From the NCBI RefSeq assembly GCF_003217095.1, contig NZ_QJSR01000013.1, positions 1 through 39,811 on the forward strand: a DNA stretch of 39,811 nt, given 5' to 3'. The position numbers were made by a program, and so were the translations under genes. The stretch comes from Rhizobium sp. PP-CC-3A-592 (GTDB taxonomy: Bacteria; Pseudomonadota; Alphaproteobacteria; Rhizobiales; Rhizobiaceae). Positions 25,598 through 34,551 of the stretch are shown here, piece after piece; position 1 is the first letter of the stretch; the number at the start of each line of letters is the position of its first letter. The notes below the pieces were generated by a model. It saw nothing but the letters and a program-made list of their open reading frames with translations. It ran no database searches and had not been told where the DNA came from.

Positions 25598-27052
25598 ATG
25601 CAAGACCCCTCCGAAGAACAGCGCATCGACCGCGAGATCCACAGCACCCAGTCTGGAGCCGACCCGTTCGCCGCAGCCATGCGCGCCACGCGCATGCCGA
25701 TGGTCATCACCGATCCACGACTTCCCGACAATCCCATTGTCTTTGTCAACGACGCGTTCGCACGTATGACCGGCTACAGCCGCGAAGAGACACTGGGCCA
25801 TAACTGCCGGTTCCTGCAGGGGCCGGGCACTAACCTTGACGATGTGGAGAAGGTGCGTCAGGCGATCAGAAACCGTGTGCCGATCGAGATCGACCTGCTC
25901 AACTATCGCAAAGACGGCAGCCTCTTTTGGAACCGCCTGCTGGTGTCGCCGGTCTTCGACGGCGGCGAACTGACCTACTATTTTGCCTCTCAGCTCGATG
26001 TCACGCGGGAGAGAACCGCAGGTTATCCTGCAGACCGCGACGTCCTTGAACAAGGCATGCAGCAACGCATTGCTGACCTGACCGCGAGCGAGCAGCGGCT
26101 ACATTTTACCCTCAAAGCCGGTGGCCTCGGCACCTGGACCTTCGATGTGCCGAACCAGAGGCTAGTGTCATCAGCACTGTGCAAGGCCAACTTCGGACGA
26201 GGCGCAGCGGAAACGCTGACTTTCACCGAGTTGCAGGAGATCGTTTATCCCGAAGATTTTCAAAGATGGAAGGACACGCTCAACGCGGCGCTGGCAACCG
26301 ATGGCAACTTCCATATCGAGTACCGGGTGTTTTGGCCGGACGGTTCTCTGCACTGGGTCGAGATCCGTGCCGAAACGCGGTTCGATGACGACGGTGCGCC
26401 GCTGCTGATGAGCGGCATCTCGATCGATATCACCGCGCGACGCGAGGACGAGGCTTACCGTGACCTGATGAACCGCGAGATGGGACATCGCATCAAGAAT
26501 ATTCTCGCCACCGTTGGATCGATCGTTAGCCAGTCGCTCCGCACGGAGGCTCCCGCGTCCAACATGCGCGATACTGTTGCCGAGCGCATCCGCGCGCTCA
26601 GCGCGGCCCATGACATCTTGACCGGCAAGGAATGGGACGTTGCGGGTTTGCGACAGGTCGTCACGCAGGCGGTGCAGCCATTCAACGCCGAAGGCAGGAT
26701 CCGGATCACAGGAGCGGACTTAGACATATCGCGTCGCGCCAGCAGTGCCCTGACGCTTGCCCTGCACGAGCTTTCCACCAACGCTGTCAAGTACGGGTCA
26801 CTGTCCGCCGACAGCGGCTCCGTCAGTGTTGTCTGGTCGGTCTCTGGAGAAACCTTCGAGCTGACCTGGCAGGAAACCGGCGGTCCACCGGTTCGAGTTC
26901 CCGCTCTCTCGGGGTTTGGATCACGCATGATCGAGAAAGCGCTGACCTCCTCGGTCAGTGGCGAAGCCAGAATTCACTACCATCCGGAAGGTGTCATGTT
27001 CCGTCTGATGACGACAACTGCTGAGATGCGAACCTCTGGTCGGGAAAACTGA
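25598..27052 (+). CDS. Blue-light LOV/PAS HWE histidine kinase
   Basis: A 484-aa soluble sensor kinase. Residues about 25-135 are a LOV domain with the photoactive Cys70 in GHNCRFLQGP, which forms a flavin adduct in blue light. Residues about 165-285 are a second PAS/PAC domain (RVFWPDGSLHWVEIRAETRF). The kinase core is of the HWE type: H297 in REMGHRIKNILATVGSIVSQ, the N-box HELSTNAVKYGSLS and the W-x-E of FELTWQETGG. The architecture matches rhizobial and Brucella LOV-HK proteins with an added PAS. There is no membrane segment. The start ATG 25598 has a GAAGAG ribosome site. It probably signals through the receiver protein just upstream. Confidence 0.93.
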   Translation: MQDPSEEQRIDREIHSTQSGADPFAAAMRATRMPMVITDPRLPDNPIVFVNDAFARMTGYSREETLGHNCRFLQGPGTNLDDVEKVRQAIRNRVPIEIDLLNYRKDGSLFWNRLLVSPVFDGGELTYYFASQLDVTRERTAGYPADRDVLEQGMQQRIADLTASEQRLHFTLKAGGLGTWTFDVPNQRLVSSALCKANFGRGAAETLTFTELQEIVYPEDFQRWKDTLNAALATDGNFHIEYRVFWPDGSLHWVEIRAETRFDDDGAPLLMSGISIDITARREDEAYRDLMNREMGHRIKNILATVGSIVSQSLRTEAPASNMRDTVAERIRALSAAHDILTGKEWDVAGLRQVVTQAVQPFNAEGRIRITGADLDISRRASSALTLALHELSTNAVKYGSLSADSGSVSVVWSVSGETFELTWQETGGPPVRVPALSGFGSRMIEKALTSSVSGEARIHYHPEGVMFRLMTTTAEMRTSGREN

Positions 27053-27251
27053 TCCCACATTGAGACGGGAGCAGGCCGGCCCCTGTGTCTCTGGTCGTGA
27101 CTGTGCCAACAATCGCTCTGCTGTTGTCGCTGATCTGGATCTCACCGAGCATGAACAACGCAGAGACCATCTGATCTCGTAGACAGCATATCTTTTGCCC
27201 GCTCAGAATCTCGTGGCTGGTCTGATTCAAGCCACGAGGTTTGAGGACTTC

Positions 27252-28199
27252 ATGGCATCGCCGCCGGACGTGCTCGCGCTCCCTCCGGGATTCGGCAAGC
27301 CGATTAAACTTGAGGATGCGGTTCTCTATGCCGAGTGGCTACGCGACAGGCACGCTTCGGGAACGGCGCTTGGCTCCATATGCAAGGGTGCGTTTCTTCT
27401 CGGGGAAACGGGCCTCTTGTCGGGCAGGACGGTAACAACGCACTGGACCTACGAGGAGGAGTTCCAGACGCGCTTCCCGCAGGTTCTCGTCGATATCGAC
27501 CGACTGTTGATCAACGACGGCGACATACTGACCGCGGGAGGAGTCATGGCCTGGACCGACCTTGCGCTGCGACTGGTGGACCGCTTCCTTGGTCCCGTGG
27601 CTATGCTCGACACGGCGCGAGCGTTTCTGATCGACCCTCCTGGCAGGGAGCAGAGCTATTACAGCGCCTTCTCGCCGCGGCTGAGCCACGGCGATGCGTC
27701 GATCCTGAAGGTACAGCGTTGGATGGAGGAGTCGGATGCGCGGCGCTTCGACCTTACGGTACTCGTCGAGCAGTCCGGGCTGGAAGAGCGCACTTTCCTC
27801 AGGCGATTTCAGAACGCGACGGGAATTACCACGACAGAGTACGTGCAGAGGCTGCGCGTCGGCCGAGCAAGGGGACTGCTCCAGCGAGGCGGCCTCACTG
27901 GAGATCAGGTAGCATGGGAAGTCGGTTACACTGATCCCGGCGCCTTCCGCAAGGTGTTCACCAGGATCGTAGGCCTGACTCCTGCAGACTATCGCAAGCG
28001 TTTTCGGATGCATCGCCGACCAACAGTACGGCCTCGAGCGAAGGCTAAGGATTGCCTTGCAGTTTGTAACCTTCGGCTCGGACCAGCGGTCCGTTCAAAA
28101 GAAAGCCAGCGATATTCCAGCGCGTTCGAGCACATCGCCAAGAAAATGGTGAGCTGTACAGATGATGGTCGTTTTGAGATGGTGGGTGTAAAGGCCTGA
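27252..28199 (+). CDS. GlxA/AraC-family regulator, N-terminally shortened
   Basis: A DJ-1/PfpI-like domain fused to an AraC-type DNA-binding domain. Visible are VLALPPGFGKPI, the nucleophile-elbow region GSICKGAFLLGETGLLSGRT and TVTTHWTYEEEFQTRFP. Later come the AraC helix-turn-helix (FDLTVLVEQSGLEERTFLRR) and GYTDPGAFRKVFTRIVGLTP. Relatives carry about 70 further residues at the N-terminus (the first strands of the DJ-1 fold); here that part is absent and the upstream sequence has no match in any frame. The tail of about 60 residues after YRKRF is also not typical. The ATG at 27252 has a GAGG site; a TTG at 27195 is an alternative. It may be a truncated, non-functional copy. Confidence 0.7.
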   Translation: MASPPDVLALPPGFGKPIKLEDAVLYAEWLRDRHASGTALGSICKGAFLLGETGLLSGRTVTTHWTYEEEFQTRFPQVLVDIDRLLINDGDILTAGGVMAWTDLALRLVDRFLGPVAMLDTARAFLIDPPGREQSYYSAFSPRLSHGDASILKVQRWMEESDARRFDLTVLVEQSGLEERTFLRRFQNATGITTTEYVQRLRVGRARGLLQRGGLTGDQVAWEVGYTDPGAFRKVFTRIVGLTPADYRKRFRMHRRPTVRPRAKAKDCLAVCNLRLGPAVRSKESQRYSSAFEHIAKKMVSCTDDGRFEMVGVKA

Positions 28200-28247
28200 A
28201 CCGAGCAGTTTATCTTGCTGTTGCGGTCACTGAAGCTCCGGATCTGA

Positions 28248-29849
28248 TTAGAAAACCTGTCGCAGGATGACAAACAGGATGAACGACAACGCGATGGATG
28301 CCGGCAGAGTCAGCACCCAGGCGGCGAGCATGTTGCGGACCGTCGACCACTGGAGGCCGGATCCATTCGCCGCCATTGTGCCTGCAACACCCGAGGACAG
28401 GACGTGGGTCGTTGAGACAGGCAAGCCGAAGTGATCGGCAGCACCGATCGTTGCCATGGCGACGACCTCGGCCGCTGCGCCCTGCCCGTAGGTCAGATGT
28501 GTCTTGCCGATCTTCTCGCCAACTGTGACGACAATACGCCGCCATCCGACCATCGTCCCGAGTCCCAATGCCAAGGCAACCGCGACCTTGACCCATAAGG
28601 GGATGAACTTCGTCGCGTTGTCGACCGCCTGATGGTACGTCTTAACGGCCGCCAGATCCGGCTCGTCCATCGCCAGCAGCTTCTGCTTGTCGATCAGCTT
28701 CAGCGCCTCGCCGATGAGATAGATATCGTTACGGATGTTGCTTACCAAATTGGTGGGTACGGCCTCTATCGTCGGAAATGCAGCCACCTCGGCACTCGTG
28801 GCGTTGATGTAGCTCTGAAGGGCGGCCGTGGTCTCGTCGGACCAAGTCTTGGTCCGGACGGCCTCGCTGACAGCGGCCTTGTAATCCGTCACCGGCGTAC
28901 CTGCCTTTACGTATTTTCCGAGCGACTGCTCGACCTGGACCGAGGCCGTCTTGTAGGCTTCGAGGTAGTTGACGTCGGGCGTACGGTTGAGCGCGAAGGC
29001 CGTTGGCACCAAGCCGATAAGGATGAGCATGATCAGACCCATGCCCTTCTGCCCGTCATTGGAGCCATGGGCGAAGCTGACCCCGGTACAGGTAAAGATG
29101 AGGAGCGTGCGGATCCACAAGGGCGGAGGCGCATTGCCGACCGGCTCTCGATAGAGCGCCTTGTTGTGCACCAGCCGCTTCATGATCAGAAGAAGCAGAG
29201 CCGATAGGCCGAAGCCGATGAGCGGCGAGATCAGAAGCGAGAGGCCGATAGTAGTCGCCTGCGACCAGTCCACGCCGCTGGTCGCACTTCCGGCAGGTGC
29301 TAGAAACTCGTTGGCGAGGCCGACACCGATGATGGAGCCGACGAGCGTGTGGGAACTCGAGGACGGGAGCCCGAGATACCACGTGCCGAGGTTCCAGATG
29401 ATCGCCGCCGTCAGGAGCGCAAACACCATGGCAAGACCCGAACCGGAGCCGACCTGCAGGATGAGTTCGACCGGCAGCAGCGCGACGATGCCGAAGGCCA
29501 CCGCGCCACTCGAGAAGAGAACACCGAGAAAGTTGAAGAAGCCCGACCAGACGACGGCGATTTCCGCCGGCATCGAGCGGGTGTAGATGACCGTCGCCAC
29601 GGCATTGGCCGTATCGTGGAAGCCGTTCACGAACTCGAAGCCGAGCGCGATCATCAGTGCCACGCCCAGCAGGATCCACGGAACGGACGTGGCGTTGGTC
29701 AGATCCTGGCCGAGCGCATAGGCGACATAGCCAAGTCCGCCCACGATGAGAACGCCGAACACGGGAAGGAACCAGCGACCCATCGATCTTTTGTCGAGGG
29801 GATGTTCCCGTTCGGAGGAAGATCCATGAAGTGCGGAGAGCTCGGCCAT
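28248..29849 (-). CDS. pit: Pit-family inorganic phosphate transporter
   Basis: A 533-aa inner-membrane phosphate/cation symporter of the PiT family. It has about ten or more hydrophobic segments in two homologous halves. The first half carries FVNGFHDTANAVATVIYTRS with PSSSSHTLVGSIIGVGLANE; the second carries FAHGSNDGQKGMGLIMLILI and PVSTTHVLSSGVAGTMAANG. A large hydrophilic loop lies between. The ATG at 29849 follows AGGAAA; a GTG one codon earlier is possible. No DUF47 partner gene is adjacent. It diverges from a porin, with Pho-box-like sequences in the gap. Confidence 0.95.
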   Translation of the reverse strand: MAELSALHGSSSEREHPLDKRSMGRWFLPVFGVLIVGGLGYVAYALGQDLTNATSVPWILLGVALMIALGFEFVNGFHDTANAVATVIYTRSMPAEIAVVWSGFFNFLGVLFSSGAVAFGIVALLPVELILQVGSGSGLAMVFALLTAAIIWNLGTWYLGLPSSSSHTLVGSIIGVGLANEFLAPAGSATSGVDWSQATTIGLSLLISPLIGFGLSALLLLIMKRLVHNKALYREPVGNAPPPLWIRTLLIFTCTGVSFAHGSNDGQKGMGLIMLILIGLVPTAFALNRTPDVNYLEAYKTASVQVEQSLGKYVKAGTPVTDYKAAVSEAVRTKTWSDETTAALQSYINATSAEVAAFPTIEAVPTNLVSNIRNDIYLIGEALKLIDKQKLLAMDEPDLAAVKTYHQAVDNATKFIPLWVKVAVALALGLGTMVGWRRIVVTVGEKIGKTHLTYGQGAAAEVVAMATIGAADHFGLPVSTTHVLSSGVAGTMAANGSGLQWSTVRNMLAAWVLTLPASIALSFILFVILRQVF

Positions 29850-29890
29850 CACAATTTCCTGATTGAACTTTCATCCCCTATTCCGGCATC

Positions 29891-29908
29891 GTGAACCTCT
29901 CGTGACAG
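29891..29908 (-). promoter_or_regulatory. Pho-box-like site upstream of pit
   Basis: On the minus strand ctgtcac-gaga-ggttcac has one perfect 7-mer half of the PhoB consensus (CTGTCAT/C), 4 nt spacing, then a weaker half. It sits 42 nt upstream of pit. The second half matches the consensus at only 4 of 7 positions, so this is suggestive only. Confidence 0.3.
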
Positions 29909-29950
29909 CCGGATGCCGTCCCCCTCGTTTAAGATCCGCGCTTCATCCGA

Positions 29951-29968
29951 CTGTCACCACTGCTTCAC
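29951..29968 (+). promoter_or_regulatory. Pho-box-like site upstream of the porin gene
   Basis: On the plus strand ctgtcac-cact-gcttcac repeats the pattern found upstream of pit: a perfect 7-mer, 4 nt, then a weaker 7-mer ending in TTCAC. It lies 95 nt upstream of the porin start and points toward it. Suggestive only. Confidence 0.3.
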
Positions 29969-30062
29969 AGACGCTCGCTATTCGCCTCTTGCGATCATCA
30001 CGGATGCGTGAAGCGGAAGCTTCAGCCGCGGCGACGTCAACGGAAACGGGGCATCTCCTCTC

Positions 30063-31133
30063 ATGAACATCACGCGTTTTCTCATCGCCAGCGCTGCGGC
30101 ATTGACAAGCGGTGGGTCGGTCCATGCTGCCGATGCGATCGTAGCAGCCGATCCGGAAGCCTTGAGCTACGTTCGCGTCTGCGATGCGTTCGGCAAGGGC
30201 TACTTTTATATCCCCGGCACGGAAACCTGTCTCAAGGTGGGCGGATATCTTCGATCCGACTCGCTCTTCGGCGAAAGCCCCTACACAGGCGTCAACGACG
30301 GCTGGGTTCCTCTTACCCGTGCAACCCTGCGCTTCGATGCCGTCTCCGACACTGAATACGGCGAACTGCACGGCTTCATGGAGCACCGCTATCAGGTGGT
30401 CAATGGCACTCAGACCTTCACGTTGATCAGCAGCTACATAGAGCTCGGTGGCTTCCGCGCAGGCTTTTCCGACTCCCGCTTCGACAAATGGCTGGATTCG
30501 GCAGGGAACATCGTGAACGACGACGTTATCGACTTCTCTCCGCCGCGCACCAACCAGATCAGCTATGTCTTCAAGGCCGGAAACGGCATCAGCCTTCTGG
30601 TTGGGGCAGAAGAAGGCAACGGCTCATACAAGACCAACTATACGCCAGTCCCGACAGTTCCCTACGATGAAGGCGACTGGCCGCACCCTCTTGTCGGTGC
30701 CAAGATCAAGCAGGACTGGGGCGGCTTCGCTATCATCGGCGGCTATGATGCACATGCCGAGACCTTTGCTGGCAAGGCGCGCCTCGATCTCGTGCTCAAC
30801 AAGACCTTTTCCGTCTTTGCGATGGGTGGCTACCAGTCTGACTGGGGCAACTCGGATGGCCCTGGCGGTTCGCGTCGCCGCAATTTCTTTGCGTCCTGGA
30901 ATGGCGAATATGCCGCTTGGGGCGGCTTCACGGCCAAGATCACGAAGAAAGCGTCGCTGAACACCCAGGTAGCTTACGAAGAAGACGGCACGTTCGCCGG
31001 CGCGGTGAACGTAAAATACGCCGTCGTTGACGGGCTGAGCCTGCAGCCGGAATTGAACTACACCAAGTTCGGCGGCAGCCGCGGCAACGAACGCGCATTT
31101 GGCGGGACGGTCCGCCTACAACGTGACTTTTGA
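30063..31133 (+). CDS. Outer-membrane porin (Omp2b/RopA-type)
   Basis: A 356-aa porin of the alphaproteobacterial porin_2 family, forming diffusion pores in the outer membrane. A signal peptide precedes the likely cleavage at SVHA-ADA. The diagnostic N-terminal block YVRVCDAFGKGYFYIPGTET, followed by CLKVGGYLR, contains the two conserved Cys. Many alternating beta-strand stretches follow, and the last residue is Phe (TVRLQRDF), the usual outer-membrane insertion signal. It is intact and followed at once by a strong hairpin. The ribosome site is weak. Nearby pit suggests, but does not prove, a link with phosphate supply. Confidence 0.94.
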   Translation: MNITRFLIASAAALTSGGSVHAADAIVAADPEALSYVRVCDAFGKGYFYIPGTETCLKVGGYLRSDSLFGESPYTGVNDGWVPLTRATLRFDAVSDTEYGELHGFMEHRYQVVNGTQTFTLISSYIELGGFRAGFSDSRFDKWLDSAGNIVNDDVIDFSPPRTNQISYVFKAGNGISLLVGAEEGNGSYKTNYTPVPTVPYDEGDWPHPLVGAKIKQDWGGFAIIGGYDAHAETFAGKARLDLVLNKTFSVFAMGGYQSDWGNSDGPGGSRRRNFFASWNGEYAAWGGFTAKITKKASLNTQVAYEEDGTFAGAVNVKYAVVDGLSLQPELNYTKFGGSRGNERAFGGTVRLQRDF

Positions 31134-31142
31134 AGTATTCTC

Positions 31143-31178
31143 ACCGCACCGATGCCGAGGGATCGACATCGGTGCGGT
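31143..31178 (+). terminator. Hairpin downstream of the porin gene
   Basis: A perfect 12-bp inverted repeat, accgcaccgatg at 31143-31154 and catcggtgcggt at 31167-31178, with a 12-nt loop, starts 10 nt after the porin stop. There is no T-run, but position and stem strength suit an mRNA 3'-end or terminator. Confidence 0.65.
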
Positions 31179-31237
31179 CGTCCGCCAGAATCTCCACGTC
31201 AGGGGTTCGCAGTAGCCACTATGACGCTGGGATGCGC

Positions 31238-31576
31238 TCATGCAATGAGGCTGGCAGGACTGACGTCCGCCGCCAGCTTCTTGCGGGACTTCTTTAAAAG
31301 CGCGGGCTCAGCCTTCGCGGGCGCTTCCTCCTCATCGTCTGTGTCGATACCCAGACTGTCGAGACGATGCCTGATGGCCAACGCGTAGATGACGTCGAGC
31401 ACGTGCTTGTTCGTGACATCGGGATCTGTCAGGGCCAGCAAAGCAGCCCGAACGATCTTCTTGCTTGAAGTCTTCGGCACCTGCTTGGCGACATAGTCAA
31501 AGAGCTGCTGGCCGCTGAGGCCATCCGTCGCTCCGTCGACCAGGGCATGGTAGATCTTCTTATGCTTCTCGCTCAT
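31238..31576 (-). CDS. Conserved-looking hypothetical protein
   Basis: A 112-aa hydrophilic protein starting MSEKHKKIYHALVDGATDGL with a GGAG ribosome site about 8 nt upstream. The first 75 residues look folded and helical (DYVAKQVPKTSSKKIVRAAL). An acidic hinge (DTDDEEEAPAKAEPA) and a basic helix (LLKKSRKKLAADVS) follow. I do not recognise a family. It is transcribed toward the porin. The ATG at 31576 is used because the longer in-frame start adds only a poorly composed stretch. Confidence 0.7.
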   Translation of the reverse strand: MSEKHKKIYHALVDGATDGLSGQQLFDYVAKQVPKTSSKKIVRAALLALTDPDVTNKHVLDVIYALAIRHRLDSLGIDTDDEEEAPAKAEPALLKKSRKKLAADVSPASLIA

Positions 31577-31791
31577 TGCGTTCGCTCCAACGACCGTCCA
31601 ACATCGGCACGGCTGACGATAATAGCGCACACGGCGGAGCGTTCCACCAATACCACAGCATTTGTTTTAGAAGCATCTAAGTTATCTATGCCGATAGCAG
31701 TTATGTTCAGCGTCTGTCACTAACAGAGGCCAATCTGTTTTTCGTCGCTGAGCTTCCGGCAATTCTTTAAGCTGCCATAAAGTCTGTGATC

Positions 31792-31974
31792 TTAAAGTGG
31801 ATCCAGCAGTGATCGAAGCTGACGTTTGTCGCTGATACCGAACTGATACCAGTCAATCGGCGATCTGGCTTTGAGCTGAGCGTCCTCGGTGGAGCCGTCG
31901 ACCCTCTGGGCGACACGTCGTTGTCGATCCAGAGTCGCCTGGTGCTCGAGCTCGCCTTGAGCGTCATTGTTCAT
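31792..31974 (-). CDS. Possible small hypothetical protein
   Basis: A 60-aa frame, MNNDAQGELEHQATLDRQR onward, ending SDKRQLRSLLDPL. It is hydrophilic and helical, with codon use like its neighbours and a weak GAG-type ribosome site. No family recognised. It lies between the hypothetical at 31238-31576 and the GGDEF-EAL gene. It is plausible but unproven. Confidence 0.35.
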   Translation of the reverse strand: MNNDAQGELEHQATLDRQRRVAQRVDGSTEDAQLKARSPIDWYQFGISDKRQLRSLLDPL

Positions 31975-32001
31975 CCGCTCAACGTCGTCCCGCCCGTGAA
32001 T

Positions 32002-34281
32002 CTAGACTGCGCTACGGCGACCATACGCTCCCTCAGATATGATCTTGCTCTCGCTAATCGACTTTAGGATGAACGAAGGAAGGTCGTCTTCGAGGATTGG
32101 TTTGCTGAAAAAGAACCCCTGTAGCTGGTCGCAATGCAGCTCGGCCATCCTGATTGCCTGCGACTGGGTCTCAACACCTTCGACTGTCACCGACATCGAC
32201 AAGGCGTGCGCGAAGTCTATGATGGAGCCAATGGTATCCAGCGCATGCCTTCCCCGGACCGTCCGGTCACTGAGGAATGACTTGTCGATCTTGACCTTGT
32301 CGAATGGAAACTTCCAGAGCGACGAGAGTCCGGAATATCCCGTTCCGAAGTCGTCCATGGCAATGGAGACTCCGAGAGCCTTAAGTTCGTTCAACTCGTC
32401 GAGCACGGCTGTCGTGTCCTCTAGAACCGCACTTTCAGTAATTTCCAATTGAAGCCGGGCCGGCATCAGACCGCTTTCGCCGAGCGAATGCGCCACATCT
32501 CCGACAAGCCGCTCTCTGGAAAGTTGAAGCGGCGAGACATTTGCCGCAATTACGATGTCATCCGGCAGTTCAGCCGCTGTCTTGCATGCCTGCAGCAAAA
32601 CCCATCTGCCTACTTCACAGATCAATCCGAGGGATTCTAGAACGGGAATGAACTCGACCGGTGAAACTGGCTTGCCATTGCCATCATTCATTCGAAGCAG
32701 TGCCTCAAACCCGGTGATCTTGGAGCCGTCGGAGCTGTACTGCGGCTGATATGCGAGCGTGAACTCAAGCCGAGCAGCAGCCTCACGAACGCGCTCTTCC
32801 AGCTCGACCTTTCTGCGCTGCTCGGCTTCCATTTTGGCATCGAAAAGGCGTGCTTGATTTTTTCCCAAACGTTTAGCCTCATAAAGAGCGAAATCCGCCG
32901 CCTGCATGAGCTTGGCTTCGCTGTCGCCGTGGTAGCCGAAGATCGCCGTCCCGACGGACGCGCTCAAACTCACGGGTTTGTCTGATATCACGACCGGGTC
33001 TCGCAAAGCCTTCAGGATCCGCTGGGAGAACGTCTCGACGCTTCCAGCCGTATAGCCGTTCTGCAACACGACAAACTCGTCGCCACCCCGTCGCCCGACA
33101 ATATCCCCGTTCGAAACCAGTCCCAGAAGACGCACTGCCACATCCTGCAGAACCTGGTCCCCAACATGATGACCCAACGTGTCGTTAATCCCCTTGAACC
33201 CATCGAGATCGACGGCATGAATGGCGAACCCTCCACCGTTTGCCTGCACCTCGGCAATCAGGATCGACATCTCGTTCGAGAAGGCGGCCCGGTTCTTCAA
33301 CTGTGTCATCGCATCGTGATGGGCGAGAAAGACGATTCTTTGGTCCAGCTCGACAATGAGCGAACGGAACACGCTTAACCCTATGAAGAAGACCACCACG
33401 GCGGCGACGCTCGACAACTGTAGTGCCAGATTGCGTTTCCCTCGCAGGCCATCCAACCGTTGCTCTATTAGGCGCTCCAGATTGTCGCTCATCGCGCTCC
33501 AGGCCTGGATGACAAGCTTCTTCTCGGCCTTTCCATCTGTCGGCACGAAATCCTCGCCCCTGCGGAACGGCCCCTCGAGAAGGCTCGCCCTGACCCTGTG
33601 TCCGGAGATAGACATGAGATGGACCGAGCGCATGGCAAGTTCGACCTTGGTCGAGAGCTTTCTCTCGAGTGATCCGTCCAAGTTGGCAGCCAAGGCATGT
33701 TTGTATGTCTGTCGCATGCCCTTGAGCGCATCTTCGAGCCGCATCGTTTCGAGGAACAGCCACGACGCGTTCTGGGACAAAGCTGCGGGAACCGCCTGGC
33801 TGGAAGACATCATCTGCGATAGCGCGTCGATCGACGCGATGACCTGCGGCGTCTGGAAGATCATCGTCTGTATGAGATAATAGCTATCGATCTCCGGATC
33901 GATTGTAAGACCGGTTTCGTCGCTGATAGCGGAGATCAACGCAAGCAACGCATAACGGACCGCTTCCGGATCGACGCTTTCAGCGGAAAGTGCGACTTTG
34001 ACCGCGTTGGAAAACGGGCTTGAGCCAAAACGCGGATCCATTTCGGCGCGGACCGCATCGAATGTCGTGAGATATTGGGTTCCGGCAGACGAGCTGCCGC
34101 TTGACAGGTCTTCGAACAGGGGGATGACAGCTCGGAGATATTCGATGCCGGCGCGTTCGGTAATAGCAAACGTGATCGCCTTCTGACTTTGCGAAACGAA
34201 CAGCCAGCCAAACACAATGCTTGGCACTGCGAGCAGGACAACGACCAGCAGGAACCGATACTTTGTCATGCGCGCATTCAT
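32002..34281 (-). CDS. GGDEF-EAL cyclic-di-GMP enzyme with periplasmic sensor
   Basis: A 759-aa membrane protein starting MNARMTKYRF. One membrane helix at about residues 7-30 and one near 295-320 enclose a roughly 260-residue, mostly helical periplasmic part of unknown ligand. A GGDEF domain follows (about 335-490) with an intact RRGGDEF active site. The inhibitory RxxD site is missing (SNGD instead), so feedback by c-di-GMP is probably weak. The EAL domain (about 510-740) keeps its key residues: E in FEALLRM, N in ANVSPLQLS, E in LEITESAV, DD in AMDDFGTGYS, K in VKIDKSF and E in VEGVETQ. It may make or degrade c-di-GMP, with phosphodiesterase likely. The ATG at 34281 is chosen because upstream codons have no conserved sequence. 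Confidence 0.93.
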   Translation of the reverse strand: MNARMTKYRFLLVVVLLAVPSIVFGWLFVSQSQKAITFAITERAGIEYLRAVIPLFEDLSSGSSSAGTQYLTTFDAVRAEMDPRFGSSPFSNAVKVALSAESVDPEAVRYALLALISAISDETGLTIDPEIDSYYLIQTMIFQTPQVIASIDALSQMMSSSQAVPAALSQNASWLFLETMRLEDALKGMRQTYKHALAANLDGSLERKLSTKVELAMRSVHLMSISGHRVRASLLEGPFRRGEDFVPTDGKAEKKLVIQAWSAMSDNLERLIEQRLDGLRGKRNLALQLSSVAAVVVFFIGLSVFRSLIVELDQRIVFLAHHDAMTQLKNRAAFSNEMSILIAEVQANGGGFAIHAVDLDGFKGINDTLGHHVGDQVLQDVAVRLLGLVSNGDIVGRRGGDEFVVLQNGYTAGSVETFSQRILKALRDPVVISDKPVSLSASVGTAIFGYHGDSEAKLMQAADFALYEAKRLGKNQARLFDAKMEAEQRRKVELEERVREAAARLEFTLAYQPQYSSDGSKITGFEALLRMNDGNGKPVSPVEFIPVLESLGLICEVGRWVLLQACKTAAELPDDIVIAANVSPLQLSRERLVGDVAHSLGESGLMPARLQLEITESAVLEDTTAVLDELNELKALGVSIAMDDFGTGYSGLSSLWKFPFDKVKIDKSFLSDRTVRGRHALDTIGSIIDFAHALSMSVTVEGVETQSQAIRMAELHCDQLQGFFFSKPILEDDLPSFILKSISESKIISEGAYGRRSAV

Positions 34282-34551
34282 GATATATGCTCTTTCTGAC
34301 AACGTAATCAGCAGTCCTGCGTCAGGAAGACTCAAGTATTGCCATCAGCCTCAGGCGAAGAGCCACTCTAACTTCATTGGATTACGGGTAAGTTAAGAGG
34401 AACGCTTGCACACTGACTCAGCTTTCGGGGCAAGGCTCCTTAACCAGCAGTACCTCTCTTGAGCCAGTCACATCTCTCCCCTTTACCGAATACACTCGCG
34501 CAGCAATGAACATTGACAAAGAGAGTCATACGCCTGGGAAGAAGGCTCAAT

